Assembly (NCBI GenBank): GCA_006503535.1
Contig: QYRS01000002.1
Coordinates: forward strand, 2,480,001 to 2,544,000
DNA: 64,000 bases
Direction: 5' to 3'
Source: Arthrinium phaeospermum
Taxonomy: Eukaryota > Ascomycota > Sordariomycetes > Amphisphaeriales > Apiosporaceae
This document shows positions 25,301 through 36,951 of this stretch, piece by piece. The notes beneath the pieces are model-generated. The model saw only the letters and a list, made by a program, of their open reading frames with translations. It did not search any database and was not told the origin of the DNA. Every line of letters begins with the position of its first letter. Position 1 is the first letter of the stretch. A program made the position numbers and the translations under genes.

Positions 25301-25598
25301 TCATAGAAACACATATTATTGCCTTGACCCCATTCGATTGTGCACTTGTAACAATGAACTCACACCGAAACCGAGGGCAGCAGATGTTTCGGGAAGACCT
25401 TTGTCGTGCTGGCATTCTACTCTTGACCTCGGAAGACCCTGAAAAGGACCCTGAATGCCATTGTTAAGAATCATCCCTGCCACCTATAAATCCGGTATCT
25501 TGTCATTTGTAGTCTCATGCAACGGTGGGGTTCAGGTTCGTGTGAGAAGACCTGTGCATATATATCTTGTATTATCAACTGACCGCCAAGAGTAGTGT
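19379..25598. other. intergenic region, 6.2 kb, no gene recognised
   Basis: Only short unrelated frames. The one distinct structure is the 127-bp tandem duplication at 21932-22188, preceded by three GTTTC units at 21906-21920. G-rich tracts lie near 21120-21170. Confidence 0.5.
21932..22188. repeat. perfect 127-bp tandem duplication
   Basis: Bases 21932-22061 recur without mismatch at 22059-22188, a period of 127 bp covering about two units. The unit begins CCCAGCAGCAGTGAG and includes GGTTGCTGCAGTCAG. No coding sense is evident. Lack of divergence points to a recent duplication, or to an assembly duplication. Confidence 0.95.
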
Positions 25599-26687
25599 AT
25601 GCTACCCAGTATGTCTCGCAGGCCCGAGATTCGGGAAGACCGTACTGATATTGACTCTACCTCGCAGAGGCCCAGGTTCCTGTTGAGAGGTAAGCATACC
25701 GAACCACCTGCGTTATATCACCAGGAGCCTCGACCTTTACCGACTAATGCATCCCACCAGTCGCTGCGATCCAGACGTTCTCAGTACGAGTTTAAGCCAT
25801 TCTCGCATTCTCCAGACTTCTCGCCTAGAAACCCATCATCATCACCTCGTCACTTGTCCCTCGGCCACATGCCACTGTCTGCTCCCGAGGCACAGAACGT
25901 ATCATTAGCCTCTAGATCGCTACCGCCTTCAAGCAAGCGGAAGGGAAACGTCCCATCCAATACTGGGCTTCCAAGACTGACCACCGGGTCAACAGCAGGC
26001 TCGCTTCAGGACACCATGAAGTCGCAACCTACTATCAGTCATACGGAGGTTGGCGGGTTTGAAGAGAGCTTCCATACTCCTGGGTCCAACACTGCCGCCG
26101 ATATCGCACCCAGAAACTGCTTCGTACGGTGTCCAAAGATCACATTTCTCATCGGCCCCGAGGGTGGCGATTATGATGCTTCCGCCGGCGAACACGCGCT
26201 GGAGTGCCAGATCTGCCTCATTTCCAAACTTGAAATCCGCCCCGCATCCTCCCCTAAGATCAAGTCCGACACACGGCCGGCCATCCTACCGTGCGGTCAC
26301 GTCTTCGGCCACCGCTGTCTCGCCAAGTGGCTACGTTCCCACAGTGCCTGCCCGTGCTGTCGGCTGCGGTTGCGGCACCGCGGCTGCGGCCACCGGGTGG
26401 AGCCCCGCGTCATCGACCCCAGCTCCATCCTACACCTGCCGCGGACGCTGTCTGACGGCGGCGTGATCGGGGACCTCTGCGGGACGTGCCGCGAGCAGCG
26501 GCACGAAGAGGCACTGGCCGCCCGCTTACTCCAACTGAAGAAGGCGTATTGCAAGGCCCGCGACGTCTGGCGCGCCTCGGGGGATGTTCGGGATCAGAGG
26601 GCCATGGAGGCGGCGCGCGACGACTTTGAGGAGCTTGGCTTCGCGAATAGCGTCGCGAGACTGAAGCTGAACCACGCGGAATGGTGA
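25599..26687 (+). CDS. RING-finger protein, putative E3 ubiquitin ligase
   Basis: A single-exon frame of 362 residues. A RING-type zinc finger lies at about residues 202-250: C-x2-C (CQIC), a loop of about 25 residues, then CGHVFGHRC, a leucine and tryptophan (LAKWL) and a final CPCC pair. In CGHVFGHRC the usual position-5 ligand is Gly with a His two places on, a variant often seen in fungal RINGs. The first 190 residues are Ser/Pro/Arg-rich and likely disordered. After the RING come a Cys/His-rich segment (RHRGCGHRVEP, CGTC) and a helical tail. By family it would pass ubiquitin from an E2 to a substrate, which is unknown. ATG 25599 is the first in frame; MSRRPEIR, four codons later, is equally possible. 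Confidence 0.75.
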   Translation: MLPSMSRRPEIREDRTDIDSTSQRPRFLLRGKHTEPPALYHQEPRPLPTNASHQSLRSRRSQYEFKPFSHSPDFSPRNPSSSPRHLSLGHMPLSAPEAQNVSLASRSLPPSSKRKGNVPSNTGLPRLTTGSTAGSLQDTMKSQPTISHTEVGGFEESFHTPGSNTAADIAPRNCFVRCPKITFLIGPEGGDYDASAGEHALECQICLISKLEIRPASSPKIKSDTRPAILPCGHVFGHRCLAKWLRSHSACPCCRLRLRHRGCGHRVEPRVIDPSSILHLPRTLSDGGVIGDLCGTCREQRHEEALAARLLQLKKAYCKARDVWRASGDVRDQRAMEAARDDFEELGFANSVARLKLNHAEW

Positions 26688-28590
26688 GGCGGGGACGCCT
26701 CCCGCTTAGGGCAGTGTTCTAATTTTATTAATATTTAATCCATCATTCAACATTCAAAACAAGGGTTTCTGGAACGTAGTGAACACATTTGGTAGACCCT
26801 ACCAGGCGAACACCATCAAAATCCAATGTCGGCCAGGACGGAGGGAAAAGAAGGACGGCAGAGGCCGACCTTGGCATCGAAAGACATGATCACACAAGGC
26901 TTGGCAGGCTCTGAGACACATTGTCCTGGATCAATGCTGGATAGTGGTGAAGTTGAACCCTGCCCCCGTATCAGATGAACGGTGGCTAGCGTAGCCGATA
27001 TCCAACGGTGTCGCTTGGAGCTGCCGAGGAATTGACATGTCTGCCCACCTCGCGAGATCATCTTCATCGATCAATCTGAGACACGATCGCCAATACCAAC
27101 AGATGGGTAACACTATCATGCCCTCGACAAACGTGCACTGTAATGCACCTTGTCTGGTTGGTGGGACCGGGACATAAATGTAGGTGGCGATGTTCGAGAA
27201 GCACAAGAAACCACTGCAAGCCAATAGCTTTGCTATTGAATTTGCAGGATGCGGGCCGATGAGGCTCCTTTAAGGTTTAGTGTTGCACTCCACTGACAGG
27301 AGCCACGAGCCTCGGCCGTTCAGTCAGTTAGCTGTACCTGCTGTCCATGTTACATATGGACTGTAGTAGATTTACTTACATTGATTGATCCGAACTTCTG
27401 TGAAGATGTTCAACTCGGGTCGATAGGTCGAACGCTGATCCGTTGTTTCCCCCGTTTCACTTGGTTAGTACCTGTCAAACTTGATTGATGAAGGGATTGT
27501 AACATCTTCCTGTTGTGCTACAGGACGTTGTGCAAAATGCCGAAGCAAGGGCCCCTAAACCTCCAGGTGCTGCAGGTGCCACCCGAGATAGACTGAAGTC
27601 ACATTCCGCGTTCCATCGTACTTTCCGCCGCACATGAATCAATCAATTAGGCAGCTGGGAAGGCCGTCTGTTGGGCAATTGATTATTTGCAATTGCATTT
27701 GATCAATCAATTAATGGAGCTGCAAACAATGTCAATGATTCAATGTCTGAGTAGGATCGTTGCAGCTGGGCTATCAATCTGTACTTACTTAGTCCGGTGC
27801 AGTACGGAGTACCTATTAGCTGTGAACTGCTCGAGCTCGGCCAATTGATGTAACGGCCGCTAAGATACCTACCTAAATCACCAATTCTGCAGCGCAGGGG
27901 AACTTGGTAGAAAAGCGCCTCTGGGACCATACCATGCGTCTAGCACATGTGCCAAGCGGCTTCGAAGCCGTTGTTTTAGGTCCATCAGGAATCTGCAACC
28001 AGCTGAAATGGTGTTCCAATTCACCATGGGCCACCGACGGTGCTCAGTGAAGCTGCGACGCCGTGTGTTTTACAACCTTGAAGCAGACCCTGGCCCGGAT
28101 CTGTCCGCCACGATCCGCGTTCGCTGGTAGTCTGGTACGCATGAGCTACTCAACTACTGTACCTACCTAGCCTTTAGCCACTTGACAAGAGAAGCAAGCG
28201 ACTTTGACACTCGGGTGTGGACTGTGAACATCTGCTAGGTTAACCTTGGGGTTGGTGTGCTTCAATGACTCAATGCCTTCTACCACATCATACAACTTAT
28301 GCTTTTCGACTTCGTTTCCCGGCCTTCAGCAGCCCCAAATAACAAGAACACACTGTCCAACAATTCCACCCGCCCACAATCCTTCTACGATGCGCCCACT
28401 CTTCATGTGCAACTTACGATAAATCCTTTCAGATGGCATCACTCAATTGCCAAAATAGTGTCATCAGCAGCACCCACAGCTAGCTGGCGGTGGCCCGTCT
28501 CCCTCATTCCAAGCCACCCGCGGAACCGCCTCTACCCCGCTAACCACCGTTATCCCGAGAGTCGCAGTGCCTGTACGGCCAATCGGCAAC
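26688..28590. other. intergenic region, no gene recognised
   Basis: Between the RING gene and the next plus-strand gene. AT-richer sequence at 27640-27720 has several ATCAATCAATTA-like motifs. No coding signal was recognised. Confidence 0.5.
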
Positions 28591-29840
28591 ATGCCGACAT
28601 ATCTATGCCACGGCTTTCGTTGGCATAGGAAGAGCATCCGCTACTTTGTCGTGATCCAGGATTTGGACGACGCCGCCCCGGAATGGATCGTGGCCCGCCA
28701 GAGCGCCGTCGCTCTTCTGTATCGTTTCTATGACCTCTTTGATTTCCTTCCGCCCAGCAATCCGCCCCGGAGCCAGGATAGCTCGAGCAGCAATAACTAC
28801 ACGTTATCGAACGGCTCCCATAAGCACTCCCACCCCCTAGCGCTCACCAAAACCACCACAGAAGATTCGAGACCAACGAACGCGACGATGCTCGCGTCGG
28901 CCGAACCCGGGATACATGGTCTAATCGCATTCGTGACAATGCGTCTCGTAGTCGTAGCCGGAGTCGCACCCGGATGTGCGGGCGCAACAATGGCGCGGCC
29001 TCACGAGCCTCGACGCCTGAGCCGGATGCTACCTTCAACGACTGGTCTGTCGTGAAACTATTGGAGGAGTATGATCCGAAGAATGAGAATCAACTCAATG
29101 GGCCATGGGCATATGTGGCAGATCACATCGTGCGCGTGGATACCTCGGCCTCCATAGCCGAAGAGATGATGAATTACGAAGAGAAATTGAAGTCTGAGAA
29201 AGCCAAAGCCATGACTGGCCCGAGTGACGAGACAGGGAGGAAACCGAACCCCTCCGGCAACAAAAAACATGGCTGGTTCGAGATGCTGCGGGACAATTTA
29301 CAGCGAAACGAGGAGATCCGATGGTATGTTGTGGTTTGCGGTGACGAGGAAAGAAGCCTTTCTGTCAAGGATGTCGACGAGAGCCGCGGAAATGTCGCAG
29401 CACGAGGAGGCTTCGGCCTGAGAAATCCGCCGCCGCCAATGGATTTCGACGAAGAAGAGTTTATCTGCCGTTTCCCCGAGCTGCTGGGGAAAGGGGGCGA
29501 TGTACCAAGGACCAAAGACTGGCGACGACCGAAGGCTACCAACCCAGCACCTCAGACCGCCGGCGAGCCCCCCGCCGACTTGTGCATGCCCGGGTTTCCA
29601 GACTTCGAGGTGCGTCCATTATCCTTACGGCCGCCGCCAGCACGCAAGACGCCGCCCGTGGTACCGACCAAAGATCACCCGCGACGTGCTCCTCCTATAC
29701 CTACCGCGCTGCAGATGCAGGAAATGCGCAAGGCATCCATAGAAGATATATCGAGGCCGAAGACGCCGCGAATCGGTAGTAGTGGCGGCCTACGGAAGTT
29801 CTTCTCGAAGCGGAATTTACATAGCCCTGGCCCCGATTGA
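28591..29840 (+). CDS. conserved fungal protein of unknown function
   Basis: The start MPTYLCHGFRWHRKSIRYFV at 28591 and the later block with GPWAYVADHIV and WYVVVCGDEER resemble a protein conserved in filamentous fungi and sometimes named a developmental regulator; its biochemical role is not established. The two parts lie in different frames: 28591 to about 28802, and about 28841 to 29840. A segment at 28803-28840 has a GT start and a CTAG end and restores the frame, but at 38 nt it is short for an intron, so a sequencing error or true frameshift is also possible. The second part begins Arg/Ser-rich (four SR pairs), then has the conserved block, a Pro-rich region and a basic C-terminus (FFSKRN). 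No membrane segment or catalytic motif is visible. Confidence 0.6.
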
Positions 29841-30585
29841 GTCGAGCTTTTTCCTTCTTTCTCGATGATCAACAATTTCAGCAACGGGCAGAGGCTGCCA
29901 CTATCATCGCCGCTGTCGCCAAACGGGAATGGTGAAACGGTGAAACCAGACCATATGCTACCTGAAGCTAAGTAGACTGGGAAGCACTGCAAGCGGATCA
30001 GTCAACCAATGACTCAGAATACGATCGGCTCGACCGCAATACTCCAGCAAAGCTTCAAGACAGTGACGAAGCATACGGCCCAACACCCTGGAGCAGAGGA
30101 AGCAGGCACGCCGCCCCCGAGAATGATGACCGTGTTAGATGCGATCCGAGCTCTTCCCGAGAAGGAAACTGTCTCGTGTGGACCATTGGTTTAATCCCAG
30201 CGGTATTAGCACCAACAGCAGACAGAGAGATTAGGTCTTGAGGACCATCAGCTGTAGTTGGTCAGCCTGTGACACTGGGTTTTGGGAATGCCGCTTGCCT
30301 GTGAGACGTATGTCCCTTGGATTCAAAACAGCGATTATGTCGACGAGTGAACCCTCCTTTTGGACGTGTTTGTGTTCACTTACCATGCACGCAGACTTGC
30401 TCCATAGATCGTATCTCGATTGGTTCGACTTACTTCACAGCGATGGAATTAGAGGCTTACGGTGCATGTTTCATTCGTTTGAATTGTCAGCATCTATATA
30501 GACCATCAGCCCAGAGTTTGGCGCACTGGTTTGGCGTCCCGTCATCAGATCGTTTGAAATAATATACAAGAAATAACCCCCACAC
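29841..30585. other. intergenic region between converging genes
   Basis: Shared 3' flanks of the plus-strand unknown gene and the minus-strand amidotransferase. No gene was recognised. Confidence 0.5.
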
Positions 30586-31852
30586 TCATTTCCTCTTCGC
30601 CTCCTCGACGGCTTTGCTGTCCTCTCCGTGGAAGAAGCGGAGGATCGCCGCCGCCGCCACGTCGCCGTCGTGCTCGAGGTGCGCCGTCTGCTTGGCGCGT
30701 TCGGCGTGCTCGAGGTCCTTGAGGCTGCCGCCGTCGACGCGGAGCTGAATCTCGCGGTGCACCATGTCCTCGTCGAAGGCCAGGTGCGCCTGCGTCGTGA
30801 AGACACGGTCCTCGATGAAGATGCCCTGCACCGACGTGTGTGGACTCGAGCCCCACACGTGCACCTTGGTGTCCTTGGACAGGAGCCCGCCCGAGGACTC
30901 GGGGGTCGGCGGCGCCGTCACGTGGTCCAGGTGCATCTGGTGCATGTAGACGTACGGCGTCTCGGGCACGTCGAAGAGCTGCTGGCCCACTGGCGTCAGG
31001 TCGATCTTGCTGTGGCCCAGCTCCCACTTCCCGGACTCCTCGGGGGCCACCACGGCACCGAAGAGACGGCAGAGGAGTTGGTGGCCGAAGCAGACACCGC
31101 TAAGCTTGGTTTCAGGGTTGTTTATCCATATCTCTAAAGAGGGGTTTCAGTCAGCCTCTTCTTGATACATTGGTTGAGTCTGGGGGGGTCAGTCTTACCT
31201 CGCAACAGGTTCATCAGCTCTATGATCCAGGGGTTATCTCCGTGGGCGTCGTAACAGCTCCCCGTCATGAGGATCGCGTGGCAGTCCTTGATCTCGTCAT
31301 AGGTTGGGACCTTGCCCCCCTTTTCGGTCACGACGAACCGGCGATCCGTCTCCACGCCGAGCGGCGGGTTGTGGTTCAGGCCGGCTTTGGAGAAGTGGTG
31401 ATGCAGGACCTGTCCGTAATTGCCCTTGTCCTTTTGAGTATCCGGGGGCGTCTCATCAGTTTCCAGGACTACCTGGTGAGTCTCGGTGTTATTATCGACC
31501 CTTTAGAATTTGAAATAAAGGAACCTCTGGAATGAACGGTGCATGTATCCCTCCCCCTTCCCCCGAGACACTAGTACCATGATGATCAAGTACTAGTACC
31601 AGGAGCAAGAACTGCTGGGATAGGAGAGGTTCTAAACCGAAAGTTGCTTACCATCCGGATCTTGGGCAGATCTTTTACTACCATTTTGTCGATGGGGACT
31701 GCTGCTGCTGCTACTGCGTATGATCTACCGCTACTGCCAAGGCACAGAGGACTCGTCGTGGGTCTGGTTATGGAGGGACGATAAAAAGCTGCTGGGATAT
31801 TGATACCTCGAAGCTTAAAGACGGCGTTGCAACTGGCGAAAGGACGGATCAT
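30586..31852 (-). CDS. class I glutamine amidotransferase-like protein, mitochondrial-type leader
   Basis: Exons 31652-31852, 31199-31472 and 30586-31133 encode 340 residues. The fold is that of class I GATases, which release ammonia from glutamine or act as related hydrolases. The nucleophile elbow SGVCFGHQLL carries the Cys, and HQMHLDHV follows where the family has its substrate-loop His. At the third triad position, usually HPE, the sequence reads QAHLAF: His is kept but Glu is replaced, so glutaminase activity is doubtful. The first 60 residues are Arg/Ser-rich, lack acids and contain RSYAVAA, like a mitochondrial targeting peptide. It lacks the synthase domain of GMP or CTP synthase. 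It lies just outside the P450 at 32.5 kb and may or may not belong to the polyketide cluster. Confidence 0.75.
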
Positions 31853-32463
31853 TACGTTTTGATGACATGAGAAATATCAATGTTCACCGAGTGGGCACCG
31901 GATGCCCTTTCTATACTCCCCGAACAAGACCCTTACCTAACCACTGAAATTTCGTCAATTAGCACAAGACGCATCATCTGAACTATGACGACATCAACGT
32001 CAAAAGCTTTCCGCGTGTAATCCGCCGCGTAGACCCGATCCACTTCCCCGGAAAGCGGCACCGGTGGGCTGGTTGGGATGAACCGGGTTACGCACCCTCG
32101 TCCGATGGCCCATCGTCGTCCCCGGCGGAGCACCTAAATTCGGCCGAATTCTTTTTGCGTATAATATTGTTATACCAATTTACTTTCTATTCTTAGCTGA
32201 ATTTGTTAAAAATGGTATCTAAATCGGCAAAGGATTCAATTCATTATCGCCCTTTTCAAAAGCGCTGTGAGACTTGTTGGTCCCTAGCTTCCACAAAACA
32301 GAGTTTCTGTTACCCAATGCCAAGTGCCGGCCGAACTTGGCTGGCGAAAAGGAAGCCTCATGCCCAGCAACACTGACGTTGGGAGGGAGAATTTCAAGTT
32401 TCACAAGTCCACACAGCACGGAAAGAGTTTGCCGTTTACATCCTCCATACTTTTGCTTTAATG
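31853..32463. promoter_or_regulatory. upstream region of the amidotransferase gene
   Basis: A 611-bp gap between two minus-strand genes. It should hold the amidotransferase promoter and the P450 3' end. The part around 32150-32215 is AT-rich. No specific site could be assigned. Confidence 0.4.
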
Positions 32464-34048
32464 CTACATGGTCCTGATTGATTTCACCTTGATCTGCAAG
32501 GGGATTTTGTGCCACACCAGCCACGTTTTCTGCCTCGCCATCCACTGATCGTCCAATAGTTCGATATCAAAATTCCATAGCAAGCGGGCCAAGACCAGCC
32601 GCATCTCAGCATAAGCCATACTGTGCGCGCCCGTTAGCAAAAACAAAAACAAAAATTGATCTGACCGTCTACGTTTGGTTGAAAACTTACTTAACCCCGA
32701 TGCAATTTCGAGGGCCGTACGAGAACGGCTGCATGGCGGCTCGATTGTCCTTTGCGAATTCCGCGCCTTGCGAGAGCGGCAGCCATCGCTCGGGGATGAA
32801 GGATCTGGCATCCTTGAAGTTATGCTCCATGCGACCGGCTGAGAATTGATGGACTCCTACGGCGACTCCGCCGGGGACCCATTGACCCTCAATCTCCTCG
32901 CCCTTTCCCGGCACGAACCGCGGAAAAGTACTGGGGCTTGGCGGGTACAGGCGCAAACCCTCTTCGATGACGGCTTTCAAGTAGCTCAACCGACTCGTGG
33001 ACTCGAGAGTGATATCCGCCTCGGATGTGAAAGCGGAACGGACCTCGTCGCATAGATTCTTGTACTTATCCGGGTTTCTGCCTAGGAAATACGTGATTCC
33101 TGCCAGAGCGGCCGAGGAGGTACCGCTACCGGCAACAATGAAAGAGGACGCCATCATGACCAGCTCTCTGTTCGTCAGGGTCTCCGTCTTGTTCTGCAAG
33201 AGGTAGCTGATGAAGTCCTTGCGGTCCTCCTTCTGCTGGAGCCTCTTCTGCACCTTGGCGGACGTCATGGCCACGTGTTTCTGCCGCGCCGCCATCAGCG
33301 ACGTCGGCGTGAAGTACTTCGCCCACCGGTCGAGGCCGTAGTAGATGAGAACCTGGTACCAGACGATCGACTTGGTGCGCGCGCCGAGGACCTGCAGCCA
33401 CGGCTGGTCCACGTTGTCCAGGCACCCCATAGCCTGCCCAAAGGCCAGATCGGACATGACGTCGAACGCAAACAGGCTGTACCACCGCTGCATATCCTGC
33501 GGCCCGCTGCCCGCATCCCGGCAGCACCGTCGCAGCTGCTCCATCAGCTTCCCCGTGTACAGCTGCAGGCAGTCCTCCTGCTCGCGCAGGGCGCGCTCGG
33601 AAAAGGCCGGGGCGACGGCGCGCCGGAGCCGCGCGTGCTTGTCGTGGGGCGCGCTGATGATGCCGTCGGCGGCGGTGGCGCGGATGTTGGGCCCCGCGAT
33701 GGCGCGGCCGTCGAGGCACTTGACGAACTCGTCGGCACCGCGCCGGCCGTAGATCTTCTTCCAGGCCTCGCCTCCGCCGCCCGTGTACGACAGCTCGTCG
33801 GGCGCGATGCGCACTACCGGCCCGTACCGCTCATGAAGGGCCAACAAGGACCACGCGAGCTCGCCGCGCAGGCTGGTGATGATCCAGGGGAGCCGCGAGG
33901 CCGCCCAGAGCTTGGGGCCCGGGTAGGCGCGCAAGGGGTGCAGGAAGATGTTGTAGAGGGCGCGGCAGAGGAGGTAGAGAGTCAGCAAGGCCAGAGACCC
34001 TACTATGAGCTGGGACGCCGATAAGGCGGACAAGTCGCTGAACAGCAT
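32464..34048 (-). CDS. cytochrome P450 (CYP60/CYP65-like microsomal monooxygenase), first paralogue
   Basis: Exons 32691-34048 and 32464-32620 encode 504 residues; the intron has a GTAAGT donor. The N-terminal membrane anchor LIVGSLALLTLYLL is followed by the Pro-rich hinge HPLRAYPGPKLW. Other P450 motifs are ExxR in EEGLR, PERW and the heme loop FSYGPRNCIG with its Cys ligand. Members of this broad group (averantin hydroxylase, isotrichodermin C-15 hydroxylase) oxidise fungal metabolites at the ER. In the I-helix the motif reads AGSGTS: the acidic residue usually before the conserved Thr is Gly, which may alter oxygen activation. The gene at 53.2-54.9 kb is a close paralogue with an intron at the same heme-loop codon and phase. 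I chose ATG 34048 because it immediately precedes the anchor; an in-frame ATG at 34126 would add 26 residues. Confidence 0.88.
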
Positions 34049-34126
34049 TGCGGTGTAGTAGTGTCCCGTGTGTACTCTGCCTTGAACGACCACACCACTC
34101 AACAAACTTGATGGGATAACCGACAC

Positions 34127-34974
34127 AGCAATGGGAGAACGATTGGGATAAACACTACGGAGACAGAAAAACCGCGCCTACATGGGGTGATGAACACCTA
34201 ACAGACACGTGCGGCCTCAGGCCTCTTGCAGCTATAAGTCGGTGAGCTCATTGAGGTAACTGGATCGGCATCACCCCTCATCTCACTGTAGCGAATGCCA
34301 CCAAATCGGCAACGGTACATCGCTGGTATCGCGACCACGCCGGTTCATTTTATAGTTTACTGGGTATCTGTGTTGGGACATATCAAGACCACAATGCTGG
34401 CACCAATCGACTTGAGCGCATCGACAATCTCAGGCGCAGTTTCATCGGAGCTGCCGCTTTGTTGTGATAGATGCAAATTCCAGCCATGGGCCGCTTCAGT
34501 ACGAACCGAAGCCCGTTGTTGCAAGTTGGATTCTCATGGCAGACGACTTCCAGGCCAAGTCGGGGTTACGCATTCCGGCCTTGGATTTCGGACCAGACGG
34601 CAAGAGCCGAGCACAGGGTCAGGGGGCTTACATACAGTACAGCGATACCGAAGCTATCTAGTTCCATTCCGGCTCAGCCACGTGCTCTATTGACAGGACA
34701 ATTGTAAAGCATGCTCATATCCCAGCGTAATGATCAACAGTCCCCTCCAGGCTTGTCCCCACCAACCCGTAACTCCAGCTTTCAGACGGGGAATTGCGCT
34801 CACCATAGTCAACAAAACAAGCTTTGGGTCGCATGGCCAAGACCGGGACCATCTCACTTTATTCTATCTCGTCTGCGTGGGAACTATTACTGGGTAAGTA
34901 CTCTATTGAATGTTGGGATCATCGCTGTCGCCATCAAGGGGATGTTTGATTAAACGTACTTGCTGTTTGCATCT
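34127..34974. promoter_or_regulatory. upstream region of the P450 gene
   Basis: An 850-bp gap between the P450 start and the 3' end of the BTB gene. A TATAAG-like element lies near 34232 on the plus strand. No gene was recognised. Confidence 0.4.
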
Positions 34975-36035
34975 TTATCCATGCTTGGACTCACACGACC
35001 TTGCCTTTCCACTGCCTATACCTCTCACACAATCGTAACAGATGGTAGCTCTGCTTGTCGCACTTTTCACTTGTGCATGAACCTCCTTGACATGCACTGA
35101 TGGCTCAATATGCACGTAAAAGCTTCGTGACCCGCGAAATTCAGTATGTTGGTTCTTCTCACCCACGAAGTTGGTCGCGAGCAGGTTTATGTGCTTGATG
35201 ACCTGTGAGACGGGGGCCTCGAGCATCTTCAGCGGGTGGTATTCTTCGAACGCTACTTGCGTGAACCTCTTGCTTCTCGCTGCACCCCAATTGCAGCCGG
35301 AACAAGGCTCTTTCGCCTCCTTGGCGATCAACCCCCCAAGTGACGCTCTTAGTCGGTTTCTTCTCTCTTCCAACATGTCTGGCAGAAAGTCAGCATGTTC
35401 CACTCGTCCTCAGTGGGTCTTTCAGCTCAGCATAACTCACGGGGAAGCCCATGCGGCAGCGTCTGACGCAGCGCTTCATCATCCATCAGCCCCATGTAGG
35501 AGCCTGTACAACGAAGTACGAGTGCTTGGCCATGGGCGATGAACATGGGCTGGTCGTCGAACAAGAAGGCAGCTGCCATGAGGCAGGCGAGCTCTGTCTG
35601 ATCCGCGATGTCTCCGTTCTGGAGCCACTGGGCTCGCGCGAAGGTGAGGGCGACGGAGAGGTCGTACTTGTCGGCGGTGATGGCGATTTGGAGCACCTGC
35701 CGAGGTGAAATCTCCGCGGGCACTAGGTCATTGCGATGGTGGATAACACAGCAAATCGCGAATGTCGCGTCGGGGTCGTCCTCGACGAGCGGGACTTCCT
35801 TGGGCGACTCCTTGCACAGGCCTTGACCTTCGCTCCAGTTGGGCCCGAACATGGCACGGAAGACTTTAGACGCGCAGCAGAGGTACTGCGAGTTAACCCT
35901 CAGTCGTGCATGCTTCTTCTCTCCAACGACAAGAATGATGTCGCCGTCCAAAGAGAAATCTTGTGAGATATCTTCTTCAGTGGTTGCTGTACTTTCGTCC
36001 TCAGCGGGAGCCGTATTTTCTTCAGTGGTAGCCAT
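34975..36035 (-). CDS. BTB/POZ domain protein
   Basis: Exons 35441-36035 and 34975-35378, joined across a 62-bp intron with a GTGAGT donor, encode 332 residues. After an acidic Thr/Glu-rich head (1-28) comes a BTB fold at about 29-130: DGDIILVVGEKK, then LRVNSQYLCCASKVFRAMF and ICCVIHHRNDLVP. Fungal proteins of this kind are protein-interaction adaptors, some for Cul3 ubiquitin ligases; no second domain is visible to define the role. The Cys-containing tail (SGCNWG, CYDCV) is not a recognised zinc motif. It lies inside the polyketide cluster region, divergent from the unknown gene at 36952, but nothing in it suggests a biosynthetic step. It could be a bystander. Confidence 0.8.
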
Positions 36036-36951
36036 TGTGGTGTTTGAAGATGAAGAGAGAAATTAAGGTGGTGGGATCTGGCAAACAGTCTCAGACTTCA
36101 ATGTGAAACGGAAATATGTTAATAACAATACGGCTCTGAGGCAACAATGCAGGTAGCCGTCGGGTGACAGGGGGGACTGCCTGAGACGATCCCACCAGAG
36201 GATGTTGTTATTGGATGTTGCTGAATCTAACAATATGTATAGAATACGATCAGGAAGTAATTCAGGAAGAAACTAAAAGTGGGCGAACCATTGTGGTTTC
36301 TTTTCTTTCCCATGATACCTGCGTCTCTGTTCAGAATACATCGTCTAGTTCTGTGTCTGACCTCTGCGGTATGGGGATTGCGATTTCGCAAATGTCATGA
36401 TTCTCTTGATCCAGTCTCTTTCATGATCGCTCGTGTCTTCAGGTTTTCTGGCTACTGTCAAGCCGCTTGTAGTTGGCATTGACGCCGAATCAGTGGCTGA
36501 GGTAGATATTATGGTCCCCAGGCACTTGTCATCATCAGCGGAACCGTACGAACGACGAAGGTCAGTTCAATTGTCATATTAGAGTCGAAATGATTGCGAC
36601 TAATCAGGTACCTTCAGAGCACTATTACAAGTAATGTCTACCTTGATCAGATCACTGTTCTGGTGGCTGCCCCCAATCAAGGCGGTGATCGTGGTGAGGT
36701 TGGAGGTTGCAAGGTAAAAGGAACAAACTGAGCTAATTTACTATGGGATATTATCCGCGATTATTGTAATGTGAACCTGAGGTGAATGGCAGAGCTCAGC
36801 AGTGCGTGTAGGAAGGCAGGTGCCGCTCTACTTTCTTAAGAAATATCAATGACCATTGACAGCAATGGTACGTTCATTCAACCCTCCTCCAAACTCATCA
36901 AAAGCAGCTACCGACGAGCAAAAACCACCATCAACACGATCACGAGAGACC
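36036..36951. promoter_or_regulatory. divergent promoter region
   Basis: A 916-bp gap between the minus-strand BTB gene and the plus-strand unknown gene, so both promoters must lie here. No operator or TATA could be assigned with confidence. The unknown gene may start at 36856, inside this stretch. Confidence 0.45.

Noticed and set aside
28299..28628. Plus-strand 109-codon frame before the conserved protein
   Set aside because: It overlaps the start of the conserved protein in another frame and has no motif; it is probably leader sequence.
30545..31137. Frames of about 160 codons on both strands
   Set aside because: Out-of-frame shadows of the GC-rich last exon of the amidotransferase gene.
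33275..34024. Plus-strand 249-codon frame
   Set aside because: Antisense shadow of the P450, whose own frame carries all family motifs.
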